DNA of 21,291 bases from NCBI GenBank assembly GCA_964428935.1, contig CAYSAG010000057.1, positions 1-21,291 of the forward strand. The letters are read 5' to 3'. Below the pieces are notes generated by a model, which was given only the letters and a program-made list of their open reading frames with translations, ran no database searches and was not told where the DNA came from. Every line of letters begins with the position of its first letter. Positions within the stretch are counted from its first letter, which is position 1. Shown here piece by piece: positions 8,209 to 15,239 of the stretch. This stretch comes from JAADHY01 sp964428935 (GTDB lineage Bacteria; Planctomycetota; Planctomycetia; Planctomycetales; Planctomycetaceae). The translations under genes and the position numbers were made by a program.

Positions 8209-9059
8209 TCTCGCCCTCCCTCGACACGCCTGCTCGGCGCGGCTCTCGCGGCTTGCTCCCTCAGCCCTTCGCCGGCGCGTCGCGCGGCCCACGACACGGG
8301 CAAGGCAAGGGCAATTCGCCCGGCAACCGGCTTGGGAGAAGGCTCGTTCGCACGCGGCTTCGTCTTCCTCTCGACGCCGTCTGCCAAGGCCGGGCGGCGA
8401 GCCACGGCCAGCAGTTTGAAGCTGCGCAGTCGGTACTCGCCGTACTCGTAAGCCTCCGTGTAGGCCAGCTGGACCTTCTCGAAAAGTCCCGTCTCCAACA
8501 GAGCCCGAATGTACGCGTAGACGGCCAAGTCGTCCGGCGCCAGTCCCTGGACCGTCGCCTGCAACTGCTGTCTTCGAAGCGTTTCGCGCAGTTCACTCAA
8601 GTCTTGCTCGGCTGGCGAGCGGCGCTGCGCTTTCGCGTCTTGGTTGCCGGAGGTGGTCGGAGGCCGAGCCGCAAGGTCTCGCGAACCGCTTTCGGTCAGG
8701 TCCAACGTGCACTCGGTCAGCGACACGTACGAAGGCAGCGCCGCGACCAAGGCTTTCAGCACCCGGCTGAAGCTGGGACGGAGTTTCAGCAGAGCAATCA
8801 GGTTGGCCTCGGTGTTGCGCCGCTCCAGTTGGCGTTTCAGTCGGTCGGGACTTCCCAGTCGGGCCAGCGTAGCAGCCGCCTCGGCCTGGAGTTGGTCGCG
8901 TCGCGCTTCCAGCTCCAAGCGTCTCGTTCGTTGCTGCCACCAGCCAACCACAATGCCCAGCAGCATGCAGACCAGGACCACCCGGCGCCAGAATTGTCGC
9001 CGCCGCTGCTCGCACCGCGCTTTGTACTCTTCTGGAAGGAAGTCAATGTCCTGGACCAC
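8205..9059 (-). CDS. pilN: PilN-like inner-membrane protein
   Basis: This 284-residue protein starts VQDIDFLPEEYKAR, the PilN N-terminal motif (usually INLLP) that binds the groove of PilM on the cytoplasmic side. A membrane helix lies at about 26-42, a coiled coil at about 44-85, and a ferredoxin-like periplasmic domain up to about residue 221. A 60-residue Arg/Pro/Ala-rich C-terminal extension follows, longer than is usual for PilN. The start is a GTG with an AAGGGGA ribosome site six bases upstream. It lies 23 bases after the pilM stop and overlaps pilO by four bases. PilM-PilN-PilO adjacency makes the assignment secure even though sequence conservation is low. Confidence 0.85.
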   Translation of the reverse strand: MVQDIDFLPEEYKARCEQRRRQFWRRVVLVCMLLGIVVGWWQQRTRRLELEARRDQLQAEAAATLARLGSPDRLKRQLERRNTEANLIALLKLRPSFSRVLKALVAALPSYVSLTECTLDLTESGSRDLAARPPTTSGNQDAKAQRRSPAEQDLSELRETLRRQQLQATVQGLAPDDLAVYAYIRALLETGLFEKVQLAYTEAYEYGEYRLRSFKLLAVARRPALADGVERKTKPRANEPSPKPVAGRIALALPVSWAARRAGEGLREQAARAAPSRRVEGGRE

Positions 9060-9082
9060 GCGGCGTCCCCTTGCGTTTCACC

Positions 9083-10135
9083 TCACCTTTTGAGCGACAG
9101 TCCGAGCGGTGCGGCCCAGCGTCCGCGCTGCTGGGTCAGTTCAGGAGCCACGTGGGAGGCTTGCACGCGGCCGAAAGGGTCGCCCAGCTCGCACGGAACG
9201 TGGAGCCGCTTGCTGAAGAACTCGACCAACCACGGACACGCCTCGCTGCCGGAAACCAGAACCCTCTCCAGCGGGCGGCCGCGAAACGTCACCTTGAAGT
9301 AACGCAGGCACAATTCCATGTCCTGGGCCAGTTGAGCCAGCGGTTCGTTCAGTGCCGTGGCCACCGACCGGTGCAGCTCGTTGTCCAAGTCGAGCGACGC
9401 GCACTGAGCCAAGGCACGACGCATTCGAGCTGCCTCCGACACCGGCAAGGCCAAGTGCTCGGCAATGGCCTGGTCGAAGTGAACGCCTCCTTGCGGGACG
9501 TACTTGAAGAACAGGATTTGCGTTCCCTCGGTGAACACGACCCCGGTCGCCGTCTCGCCAATGTGCAGAAACGCCTGACGCGCCGTTTCGGACTCGTCGG
9601 CCAAGCCTCGCACCACGGCGCACGGTTCGGCGTCAATAGCCACAGGCTCCAAGCCGGCCCGCTCCAACACCGAAATGTGTCGCTGCAGCGTTCCGCGGTG
9701 ACAGGCCATCCAAATGACTTCCCGTTTTCGGTTCGAGTCTTGCCGGACTTCGCCCGCGACGAGGAAACGAATTTCGGCCTCCTTGCTGTCGTAAGGCAGA
9801 CGTTCCTCCGTCTCCCACTCGACCATTTTCTTCACTTCGTCGTGCGGCAGTTCCGGCAGTCGGACGTTGTGCACGAACAGCTCCTCCGGTCCCAAACAAC
9901 TGACCGCGCGTCGGCCCCGAAAACCGCCCGACGCCAGCAACTCCCGCAGCGTTTCAGCCAAAACAGCGTCGCGCTGGCTGGCGTCCGTTTCGTCCACGCC
10001 CTCCGGCAACGCGGCCGTCGCCAGCGCGTGGACGGACCGGCCTTGGCCGTCGCTGGTCAGTTGAGCCAGCGACACCGAACGCGTTCCAATGTGAACGCCA
10101 ATCGGACTGACCGTGTTTCGATTCCACCTCACCAT
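9083..10135 (-). CDS. pilM: PilM, actin-like cytoplasmic pilus/secretion ATPase-fold protein
   Basis: The 350-residue protein has an actin/FtsA-like fold that binds nucleotide and PilN on the cytoplasmic face of the inner membrane. Visible signs are the phosphate-1 type strand-turn GVHIGTRSVSLAQL at about 13-26 and the PilM-typical LPELPHDEVKKMVEWETEERLPYD, where the family has a Leu-Pro...Trp-Glu...Ile/Leu-Pro pattern. The second phosphate loop region is HIGETATGVVFTEG near residue 192, and VLVSGSEA near residue 300 is the adenosine-side motif. The start was set at ATG 10135; the frame is open for 64 more codons upstream, but the sequence there is Arg/Ser-rich and unlike PilM. A 261-base spacer precedes it, with a hairpin and a weak terminator-like site, so this module may be transcribed partly on its own. 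Confidence 0.92.
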   Translation of the reverse strand: MVRWNRNTVSPIGVHIGTRSVSLAQLTSDGQGRSVHALATAALPEGVDETDASQRDAVLAETLRELLASGGFRGRRAVSCLGPEELFVHNVRLPELPHDEVKKMVEWETEERLPYDSKEAEIRFLVAGEVRQDSNRKREVIWMACHRGTLQRHISVLERAGLEPVAIDAEPCAVVRGLADESETARQAFLHIGETATGVVFTEGTQILFFKYVPQGGVHFDQAIAEHLALPVSEAARMRRALAQCASLDLDNELHRSVATALNEPLAQLAQDMELCLRYFKVTFRGRPLERVLVSGSEACPWLVEFFSKRLHVPCELGDPFGRVQASHVAPELTQQRGRWAAPLGLSLKR

Positions 10136-10246
10136 TGCCGCTCGCTTCCCTGTGCTCTTGCTGCCGGACCGTCCCAGCCGCCAGAACGCGTAGCTCCTGC
10201 AACGGGTTTGTCTTGCCGAGTGGTTGAGGGTGTTCGGAATTGTGGA

Positions 10247-10268
10247 CGGCCGCGTTCTGTCGCGGCCG
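10247..10268. other. Perfect 8-bp inverted repeat in the spacer before pilM
   Basis: The arms cggccgcg and cgcggccg are exact reverse complements with a six-base loop, in the untranslated spacer between the GspH-like gene and pilM. As RNA it would make a very stable hairpin about 110 bases before the pilM start. No U-run follows on either strand, so it is not a classic terminator. It could be an RNA processing or stability element. A role is not shown by the sequence. Confidence 0.5.
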
Positions 10269-10325
10269 CTGACGGCCTGTGCTCTGACGCCAGCACCGCC
10301 AGGCCCAAGCTCGTGAATGCCCGGC

Positions 10326-10345
10326 AAAAAACGGACGAATCCCCG
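10326..10345 (-). terminator. Weak rho-independent terminator-like site after the GspH-like gene
   Basis: On the minus strand a four-pair stem (CGGG...TCCG, six-base loop) runs directly into six T residues, about 52 bases after the GspH-like stop. The stem is short, so read-through into pilM is likely. It may lower expression of the platform and secretin genes relative to the prepilins. Confidence 0.3.
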
Positions 10346-10396
10346 GAGCCCCTCGAGCAGTTTCGCGTGTTGTGTTGTCTTTTCGCTGCGAGCGCC

Positions 10397-11170
10397 CTAC
10401 TGGCCAGACTGCCCGGAGAAAGAGACCGTGTTCGTCACCGGGCCGACCCACACCAGCCCGGTCACCCACGAGACTTTCACCTGCACGAACCGTTGTTGGT
10501 CTCCAGCGCCGCTGGCCAGCCACACCAGCACGTCTTCGTTTCGCTCTGGCCCAAGGCCTCCGGAGCTGTGAAAAGTGAAGGCCTGGACCGGCTGGCCGGT
10601 CTGGGCCGACACGGCTGCCAGCAGCCGCACCGGAGCGTTTTGCTGCTCGGCCGTCGAGCCGCTCACAGCGACCGTCAAAGGCAGCTCGCTTCCGGCCGAC
10701 CGTCCGCTGGCCCAGTCCACGGTGTAGGTGTTTTGTCGGCCGTCCAAACGGACCACCACGTCGGCTCCCCGTTCCACCGCCAAGTTGCGCGCGTACCGGA
10801 GGTCGGCGGCGAGCGTGACGGCCGCACTCTGCAACACCTGCGGCGAAGTCGCTCGGCTGGCCGGAACGACCACCGAGGCCAGAATGCCCACCAGCAGCAC
10901 GACGATCAGAACCTCAAGCAGCGTGAACCCTTTGGCTGTTTGGGCCAGCGCTGCGCGTGGACCGCCACGTTGGGGGACGGTCGACCGCCGAAGCAGCTCG
11001 GCTCGGCGTGTCTCTGCGCGAGCAGGGCCGGTCTGGCGCCAGTCGTCCGTGCCTCGGCGCTGCCCGTCGTCGGCTCGGCGTCGCCCGTCGTCCGTGCTTC
11101 GCCGTTCCGACGCCTTCGCCGCCCGCGTTCGAACACCAGCTTCCCCAGCCGTCAGGGCTGCACCCGCCAC
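10397..11170 (-). CDS. GspH-like type II/IV prepilin with an 80-residue leader
   Basis: The mature part begins at the prepilin site KG|FTLLEVLIVVLLVGILA, with Gly at -1, Phe at +1 and Glu at +5. The hydrophobic helix then continues into a GspH-type beta domain; the helix end ADLRYARNLAVERGADVVVRLD is typical. The mature protein has 176-177 residues. No ATG, GTG or TTG occurs in frame near the cleavage site. The nearest start is GTG 11170, which has an excellent GGGAGG ribosome site seven bases upstream and overlaps the GspK-like stop by 19 bases. That gives an 80-residue Arg-rich leader containing three DD-centred repeats. Prepilin leaders are usually 5-30 residues, so this is unusual; a sequencing frameshift is the main alternative. 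It probably acts as a minor pseudopilin. Confidence 0.82.
   Translation of the reverse strand: MAGAALTAGEAGVRTRAAKASERRSTDDGRRRADDGQRRGTDDWRQTGPARAETRRAELLRRSTVPQRGGPRAALAQTAKGFTLLEVLIVVLLVGILASVVVPASRATSPQVLQSAAVTLAADLRYARNLAVERGADVVVRLDGRQNTYTVDWASGRSAGSELPLTVAVSGSTAEQQNAPVRLLAAVSAQTGQPVQAFTFHSSGGLGPERNEDVLVWLASGAGDQQRFVQVKVSWVTGLVWVGPVTNTVSFSGQSGQ
11042..11107. repeat. Three imperfect tandem repeats (about 21-24 bp) inside the GspH-like leader
   Basis: Units beginning gtcgtc start at 11042, 11066 and 11087 on the plus strand. Unit lengths are 24, 21 and 21 bases, all multiples of three. In the GspH-like frame they encode the repeats RRSTDDG, RRRADDG and RRGTDD. The multiple-of-three lengths keep the frame, which favours a translated leader. 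Confidence 0.65.
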
Positions 11171-13248
11171 GACAAAACCTCCCACCGGTAACCGGACTCC
11201 TCCGGCCACCGTCGCAAATCGACAAACGCTCGGAACAACGGCGGTCTCAGCCGGAACACCACCGTCTGCAGCCGACACACAACGAACGTCGGCTCCACCG
11301 TCAAACCATAGGACGAGTAAGGCTCCCCCCAGCCGGGAAAGTTGGACGGTTCCGCCAGGAATTCGAGAAAGCTTTGCGAGGGCGCCGAGTTGCCCGTGCC
11401 AGACGCAGAACCGGCAGCACCGCTCGAGCCGGCATTTTCGGACTTCCACCGGTTCCACAAGTCTTGCCACCTTTGTGACGACAGCAACCAAGCGGTGGAG
11501 CCTTCTGCCGCCAGCCGCTCGGTCACGACCGGGCCGCAAATTTGAACGAACCGTCGCTGCCGGACCTGAACCCGAAACGCCCGTGGCGTCTCGGCCCGAA
11601 GCTCGCCCACGACCAGCAGCTCGCGCCGCTTCGGCAGCACGGCCACAATGGGAAACCAACGAGCCTGGCCTGCTTCCTCCAGACGCAGCCAGTACGCCGA
11701 AATGGGCAACGTGGCGTGCCGGTTTCGGGTCCGGTCGACGGCCCGCCGCAGCTCGCGCAGGCTGGAGCCCGCCCACGACTGCACTCGAACCCGGCTGTAG
11801 GGCTGCCTGAGCGGCTCAGCCACAGCCGTGCCAGCCAGCCGAATGTTGGTCGACGCGGAGCCGACCAGCTGGAAACCGGCCCCCTGCCGCTTCACCTCTT
11901 TCGACGTCACGACCGCCCCTTCCACCACGGCGAACGCGTCCGAGCCAAAGACCAACTGACGCGCCACGACGGCCGGCAACCGCGGCCACCGTAGCGCGTC
12001 GCTTTGAACGGGACGCCCGTCGGCCTTCAGCCAGTTGCAGCTGCCCACGTAGACGCCCCGTCCCGTGACACGAACCGTACCGGTGACGACCAGCGAGCCT
12101 TGCACGACCACGTCGTCCGCAAGCTCGACGTCTCCTGTTCGGAAGAAAAGTCCGAGCGGGTTGTCGTCCGTCGGCTTCAGCTTGGTGTGAGTCAACGTCC
12201 GCGGAAGCCGTCGAGCTCGGTACTCGAACCCGCCGTCGAAAACCCGGTACGCGACGAACTCGCGCTCGCTCCAGCTGGGAAGCCGCAGCGAGTCGGACAC
12301 GCGGACTGTGCTGGCCAGAAGTTCGCCCAAGTCACCAGCGGCCTTGCCTTTGGCGCCCGGGCCGAAGACGAGCAGACCGGACAACGGGTGCGGAAACACG
12401 GGCAGCGGCCGACCCACGACCGGGTCGGCTCCGTACGCCGCCCCCAAGTCAACCAGCACTTGGTCGCGAACTTCGGCCGGCCATTTCGGACGCTGGTAGA
12501 GGTTGGGGTCGCTGTCGAGCCACACGGGTCCGACCAGTCGGTCCCCCGGGTTCAGCTCCAGCGGCCTCGTCCCAACCGCCGCCACGGTGAACCACTGAGC
12601 CAAATGAAAGTCCGGCGGGTTGGGGGTCACGTCGCAGGGCGAGCTGCCGCTGGAGGAAAGCAGCGAGCCGGCCGAGCCGCTTTTTTGCTGGCGACCGGAC
12701 GGCCCGCCTGACCCCGACTCGAGCGCCTCCCAGTCCGGCGGACTCACCGCGTCAGCCGGAACGCGAGGCTGCAAGCGAACGAGCAGCTCGACGGTGCGCT
12801 CTGTCGGCGTTCCCCCCTCGACCGGCTGCCACACTCCGCGCGACCGCAGCACGACCTGCAGCGCGCCGGCCGGCGGCGTGTCGGCCGCGTCGCCCTCGAC
12901 ACGCTGAAACGACACCACGGCAAAAGCTTGGCCCCCGGCCGTGCGCTCCACCGTCTGCTGAAGCACTTGGTCCACGCCCGCCCAGTCGGGCGAGCTAATT
13001 CGCTGCAAGGCGAGCGCAGCGCCGGCTCGAGCGGCTGCCAACGCCCGCTCGACTCGAGCGTGGTTGGCCGCCGTTCGAAGCGACACCGCCTGCAGCCGCA
13101 GGAAGCTGTAGCTCAGCACCAAGCTGAAAGCAATGACGAACAAGACGACGACTAGTGCCAGACCGCGGCGGTCTGGACCGCGCGTGCCGACGCTGCGCCT
13201 CCAGCGGCGGTTGCCAAACGTTCGTTTCTTGTCACGGAAGGTAGACAT
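11152..13248 (-). CDS. GspK/PilX-like large minor pilin (pilus tip candidate)
   Basis: The 698-residue protein has a basic N-terminus, then RRG|LALVVVLFVIAFSLVLSYSF (residues 27-46), a prepilin-like site with Gly at -1 but no Glu at +5. Lack of Glu5 is known for GspK, the tip-capping pseudopilin. The helix continues as ANHARVERALAAARAGAALALQRI. The large globular part is unlike a standard GspK of about 330 residues. It includes a Val/Gly-rich strand series (about 372-405, DVVVQGSLVVTGTVRVTGRGVYVGS) that looks like a beta-roll, and a Ser/Gly-rich linker near 175-205. ATG 13248 was chosen, overlapping the GspJ-like stop by 17 bases; a TTG at 13260 is the alternative. PilX-type pilin is the other possible name. 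Confidence 0.72.
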   Translation of the reverse strand: MSTFRDKKRTFGNRRWRRSVGTRGPDRRGLALVVVLFVIAFSLVLSYSFLRLQAVSLRTAANHARVERALAAARAGAALALQRISSPDWAGVDQVLQQTVERTAGGQAFAVVSFQRVEGDAADTPPAGALQVVLRSRGVWQPVEGGTPTERTVELLVRLQPRVPADAVSPPDWEALESGSGGPSGRQQKSGSAGSLLSSSGSSPCDVTPNPPDFHLAQWFTVAAVGTRPLELNPGDRLVGPVWLDSDPNLYQRPKWPAEVRDQVLVDLGAAYGADPVVGRPLPVFPHPLSGLLVFGPGAKGKAAGDLGELLASTVRVSDSLRLPSWSEREFVAYRVFDGGFEYRARRLPRTLTHTKLKPTDDNPLGLFFRTGDVELADDVVVQGSLVVTGTVRVTGRGVYVGSCNWLKADGRPVQSDALRWPRLPAVVARQLVFGSDAFAVVEGAVVTSKEVKRQGAGFQLVGSASTNIRLAGTAVAEPLRQPYSRVRVQSWAGSSLRELRRAVDRTRNRHATLPISAYWLRLEEAGQARWFPIVAVLPKRRELLVVGELRAETPRAFRVQVRQRRFVQICGPVVTERLAAEGSTAWLLSSQRWQDLWNRWKSENAGSSGAAGSASGTGNSAPSQSFLEFLAEPSNFPGWGEPYSSYGLTVEPTFVVCRLQTVVFRLRPPLFRAFVDLRRWPEESGYRWEVLSWRVQP
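11178..11183 (-). promoter_or_regulatory. Ribosome binding site deciding the GspH-like GTG start
   Basis: GGGAGG lies on the minus strand seven bases before GTG 11170, within the end of the GspK-like gene. It is the only well-placed site in front of an in-frame start for the GspH-like protein and is the main support for the long leader. Confidence 0.6.
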
Positions 13249-14314
13249 GGCGACGTCCAATGGCGGCGAAGAACGGCACGGACCGTGACGGAGAGTCGCC
13301 CGCGTCCGGACCGGCCGTCAGTTGCAGTTCGACCCGGACGGTGGCCTGTCGCAGTCCGCTGGTTTCACTGACGACGCCCGCCGCCCACGGCAGTTCGAAC
13401 CACTCCGGCGAGCCGGGTTCGAGCTCGGCCAACAGCTCGTCGTCGGGCGTCCGTCGCAGCTCGAAGCGGACCAGACCGACACGGACCCGCCGAGGGCTGA
13501 CCACGCGCGGCAACACGACGCTCCGCAGTCGGTCGCTCAGCAGTACACGCCGTTTCGCACTCGACCGTCGCACCAGTCGCCGAATTTGCCAGTCGAAAAA
13601 CGCGCCGTCGAAGTCAATGGGGCTCGTTTGGTCGAAGGCAATTTCCACCAAGTGCGACGGACGGTCCGGGTCCCACGTGTAGACCAGCAGTTCGTTCAGC
13701 CGCGGCAGTCGCTCCAGCACGGGAGTTTGGCTCAAGTCGCCTTCACGCCCGCCGCACCAAACCACCAACACGTCCGGAAGCTCAAGCCGACGAAAGTTGT
13801 GGCAAACCACAGCCAAACCGACTCGCGACGGCCGGCCCGGCAACCGGTAGACGCCCGCTCGACGCACCGAGTACTCAATTCGCTCCAAAGCCGCCCGCCC
13901 CTGGGCCAACGTCTCGTTCGTGCTGCCGGTCAGCGACCAAGTCCGTTGCACGCCCAGCGCCAGCCCGGTCAGAACCAGGGCCACCACGGTGGTAATGGTT
14001 GCGGCAATGAGAACTTCCACCAACGTGAACGCGTCCGGCGCTCGCCCGCCGGTCGACGGGCTCGAGCGCAGGAAGGGCCGCGTCCGTGGGGCCTGAGTGT
14101 GAAGCCGGCTCGCGCGCGGAGCGGGCCGAGTCGCGACGCGGCCAGGCTGGCCAGCAAGGCTCCACTCACGAAGCTCGGCCTCCGGTCGGCGTCCGCTGGA
14201 CTGGGCGGAGCGTCCTGCGCGGCACGGGTCGCCAAGTTGCAGGCGTCTCCGCGCGCAGCGAGCCGGTCCAGTCGACTGACTACTGGGGTTCGAGTTCTCG
14301 GGCCGCGGGGACAT
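13232..14314 (-). CDS. GspJ-like prepilin with a 95-residue leader
   Basis: The prepilin helix is A|FTLVEVLIAATITTVVALVLTGLAL, with Phe +1 and Glu +5 but Ala rather than Gly at -1. The downstream text ETLAQGRAALERIEYSVRRAGVYRLP is the usual GspJ/PilW continuation, and the mature part of about 265 residues is beta-rich. Its ATG (14314) overlaps the GspI-like stop by 35 bases, which places 95 Arg/Ser/Pro-rich residues before the cleavage site. No other ATG, GTG or TTG lies in frame between them (a TTG at 14320 is just upstream). Position after GspI and before GspK agrees with GspJ, a member of the pseudopilus tip complex. The long leader is odd and may be mis-annotation, a frameshift, or real. 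Confidence 0.82.
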   Translation of the reverse strand: MSPRPENSNPSSQSTGPARCARRRLQLGDPCRAGRSAQSSGRRPEAELREWSLAGQPGRVATRPAPRASRLHTQAPRTRPFLRSSPSTGGRAPDAFTLVEVLIAATITTVVALVLTGLALGVQRTWSLTGSTNETLAQGRAALERIEYSVRRAGVYRLPGRPSRVGLAVVCHNFRRLELPDVLVVWCGGREGDLSQTPVLERLPRLNELLVYTWDPDRPSHLVEIAFDQTSPIDFDGAFFDWQIRRLVRRSSAKRRVLLSDRLRSVVLPRVVSPRRVRVGLVRFELRRTPDDELLAELEPGSPEWFELPWAAGVVSETSGLRQATVRVELQLTAGPDAGDSPSRSVPFFAAIGRRHVYLP

Positions 14315-14867
14315 GAGCAAGAATCCGCGTGGCTTGGTAGAGGGTTCGAGCGGTTCCGTCGACGTCGACGCGTTGCACGGTGACCGTCACGCGCCGAAAC
14401 GGAGCGTCGGACGAGGCAGGCCGCCAACCGTTCGAGCCGGGCTCGACCGGCTCGACGCGGACCCGGCGTCGCAAACGGCTTAGCAGCGTCGGGTTGGCGA
14501 CCATGTCTTGTAGACGCGTCCGAGGTTCGGCTTCCTGCCACTCGAGGCTGTCCGAGCCCAACGGCTGGCCGTCGGGCCGAGACGGCGGCATGTCGACGTA
14601 ACCGTCGTAGTCGTCCACGTCGTCAAAGTCGGTGCGAGTCGACCGGTCGAGCGGTCGGGTGCTGGTGGCCGTGGGAAACGGAGCTGTGGAAATTTCCTCC
14701 AGCAGCAACTGCCCGACGCCCTCGGCCACGGCCCGCCAGACGGCCTGTCGCCCGCTTCCGACCGTGCTGACAACGGCCGTCAGCAAAGCGGCTCCGGCCA
14801 GCGCCGTCACCGTCGACGCCACCAACGCTTCCACCAACGAAAAAGCTTTGCGAGCTGTTCTGGGCAT
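14280..14867 (-). CDS. GspI-like prepilin
   Basis: The 195-residue protein has a short normal leader, MPRTARKA, then FSLVEALVASTVTALAGAALLTAVV, with Glu at +5 and Ala at -1. After the helix comes QAVWRAVAEGVGQLLLEEI, the typical GspI/PilV stretch, where members carry an A..LA..L.EE pattern. The C-terminal half is beta-rich with FRRVTVTVQRVDVDG. ATG 14867 was chosen over a GTG at 14912 because it gives the usual leader length. It is the first gene of the secretion locus, with a promoter candidate about 170-195 bases upstream. Confidence 0.85.
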   Translation of the reverse strand: MPRTARKAFSLVEALVASTVTALAGAALLTAVVSTVGSGRQAVWRAVAEGVGQLLLEEISTAPFPTATSTRPLDRSTRTDFDDVDDYDGYVDMPPSRPDGQPLGSDSLEWQEAEPRTRLQDMVANPTLLSRLRRRVRVEPVEPGSNGWRPASSDAPFRRVTVTVQRVDVDGTARTLYQATRILAHVPAARELEPQ

Positions 14868-15218
14868 GTTCCGCACGCTGTCTTCTCGACGAGCACTCGC
14901 AGACGGGACCACCGTTCCTCGAACCGACGTGACTGTCCGAGAGCGAACAGTCGCGCGACGCGTCGGAAACTGGCCGGAGAAGCCCCCGAGCCTCCTTCAA
15001 GCCAAACGGCCGCGCGCACGGTCCGCCCGTGTGAGTCTAGGTCAGCTGCGGGGCGAGTCAAATTGCGCAGGCGGGAAGTGTCGGTTTTTCCGGCGCGACG
15101 GCAGCGGCACCGAACAGGTCGGCGACGAAGGCGGGAGTGCGGCTGCTCCAGCTGGGGCCAACCGGGGCGTGAGGTCTGGGCGCACAGGCTCGTTGGACCG
15201 GGTGGACCACTTCAGGGG
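14868..15218. other. Gene-free spacer before the secretion locus
   Basis: No believable gene was seen here on either strand. It holds a sigma70-like promoter candidate for the secretion genes and one arm of a short direct repeat at the end of the upstream enzyme gene. No clear terminator for that enzyme was found. Confidence 0.5.
15034..15061 (-). promoter_or_regulatory. Sigma70-type promoter candidate for the secretion/pilus locus
   Basis: On the minus strand TTGACT (15061-15056) and TAGACT (15039-15034) are separated by 16 bases, pointing at the GspI-like gene about 165 bases downstream. The -35 matches five of six consensus bases and the -10 four of six. It is a prediction by eye. Confidence 0.35.
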
Positions 15219-15239
15219 CTAGGTGGGCCACTTCAAAGG
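15201..15239. repeat. Direct repeat of 18 bp across the stop codon of the enolase-family gene
   Basis: The units 15201-15218 and 15222-15239 agree at 15 of 18 bases and are 21 bases apart. On the minus strand they read as codons for PLKWPT, a stop, then PLKWST. The last codons of the gene appear to have been duplicated in frame past the stop. Confidence 0.55.

Noticed and set aside
29..9302. Very long open frames antisense to nuoCD and the secretion genes (600-1,000 codons).
   Set aside because: They mirror real genes of clear family identity. High GC at codon third positions removes stops on the opposite strand, and the translations are low-complexity Arg/Pro/Gln text with no domains.
10906..11136. 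Minus-strand frame with EARTTG-like repeats starting at GTG 11136, ending in the prepilin helix region.
   Set aside because: It is out of frame with the FTLLEV prepilin helix and stops just after it. The repeats are the same DNA repeats that the GspH-like leader encodes. It would matter only if a frameshift were shown.
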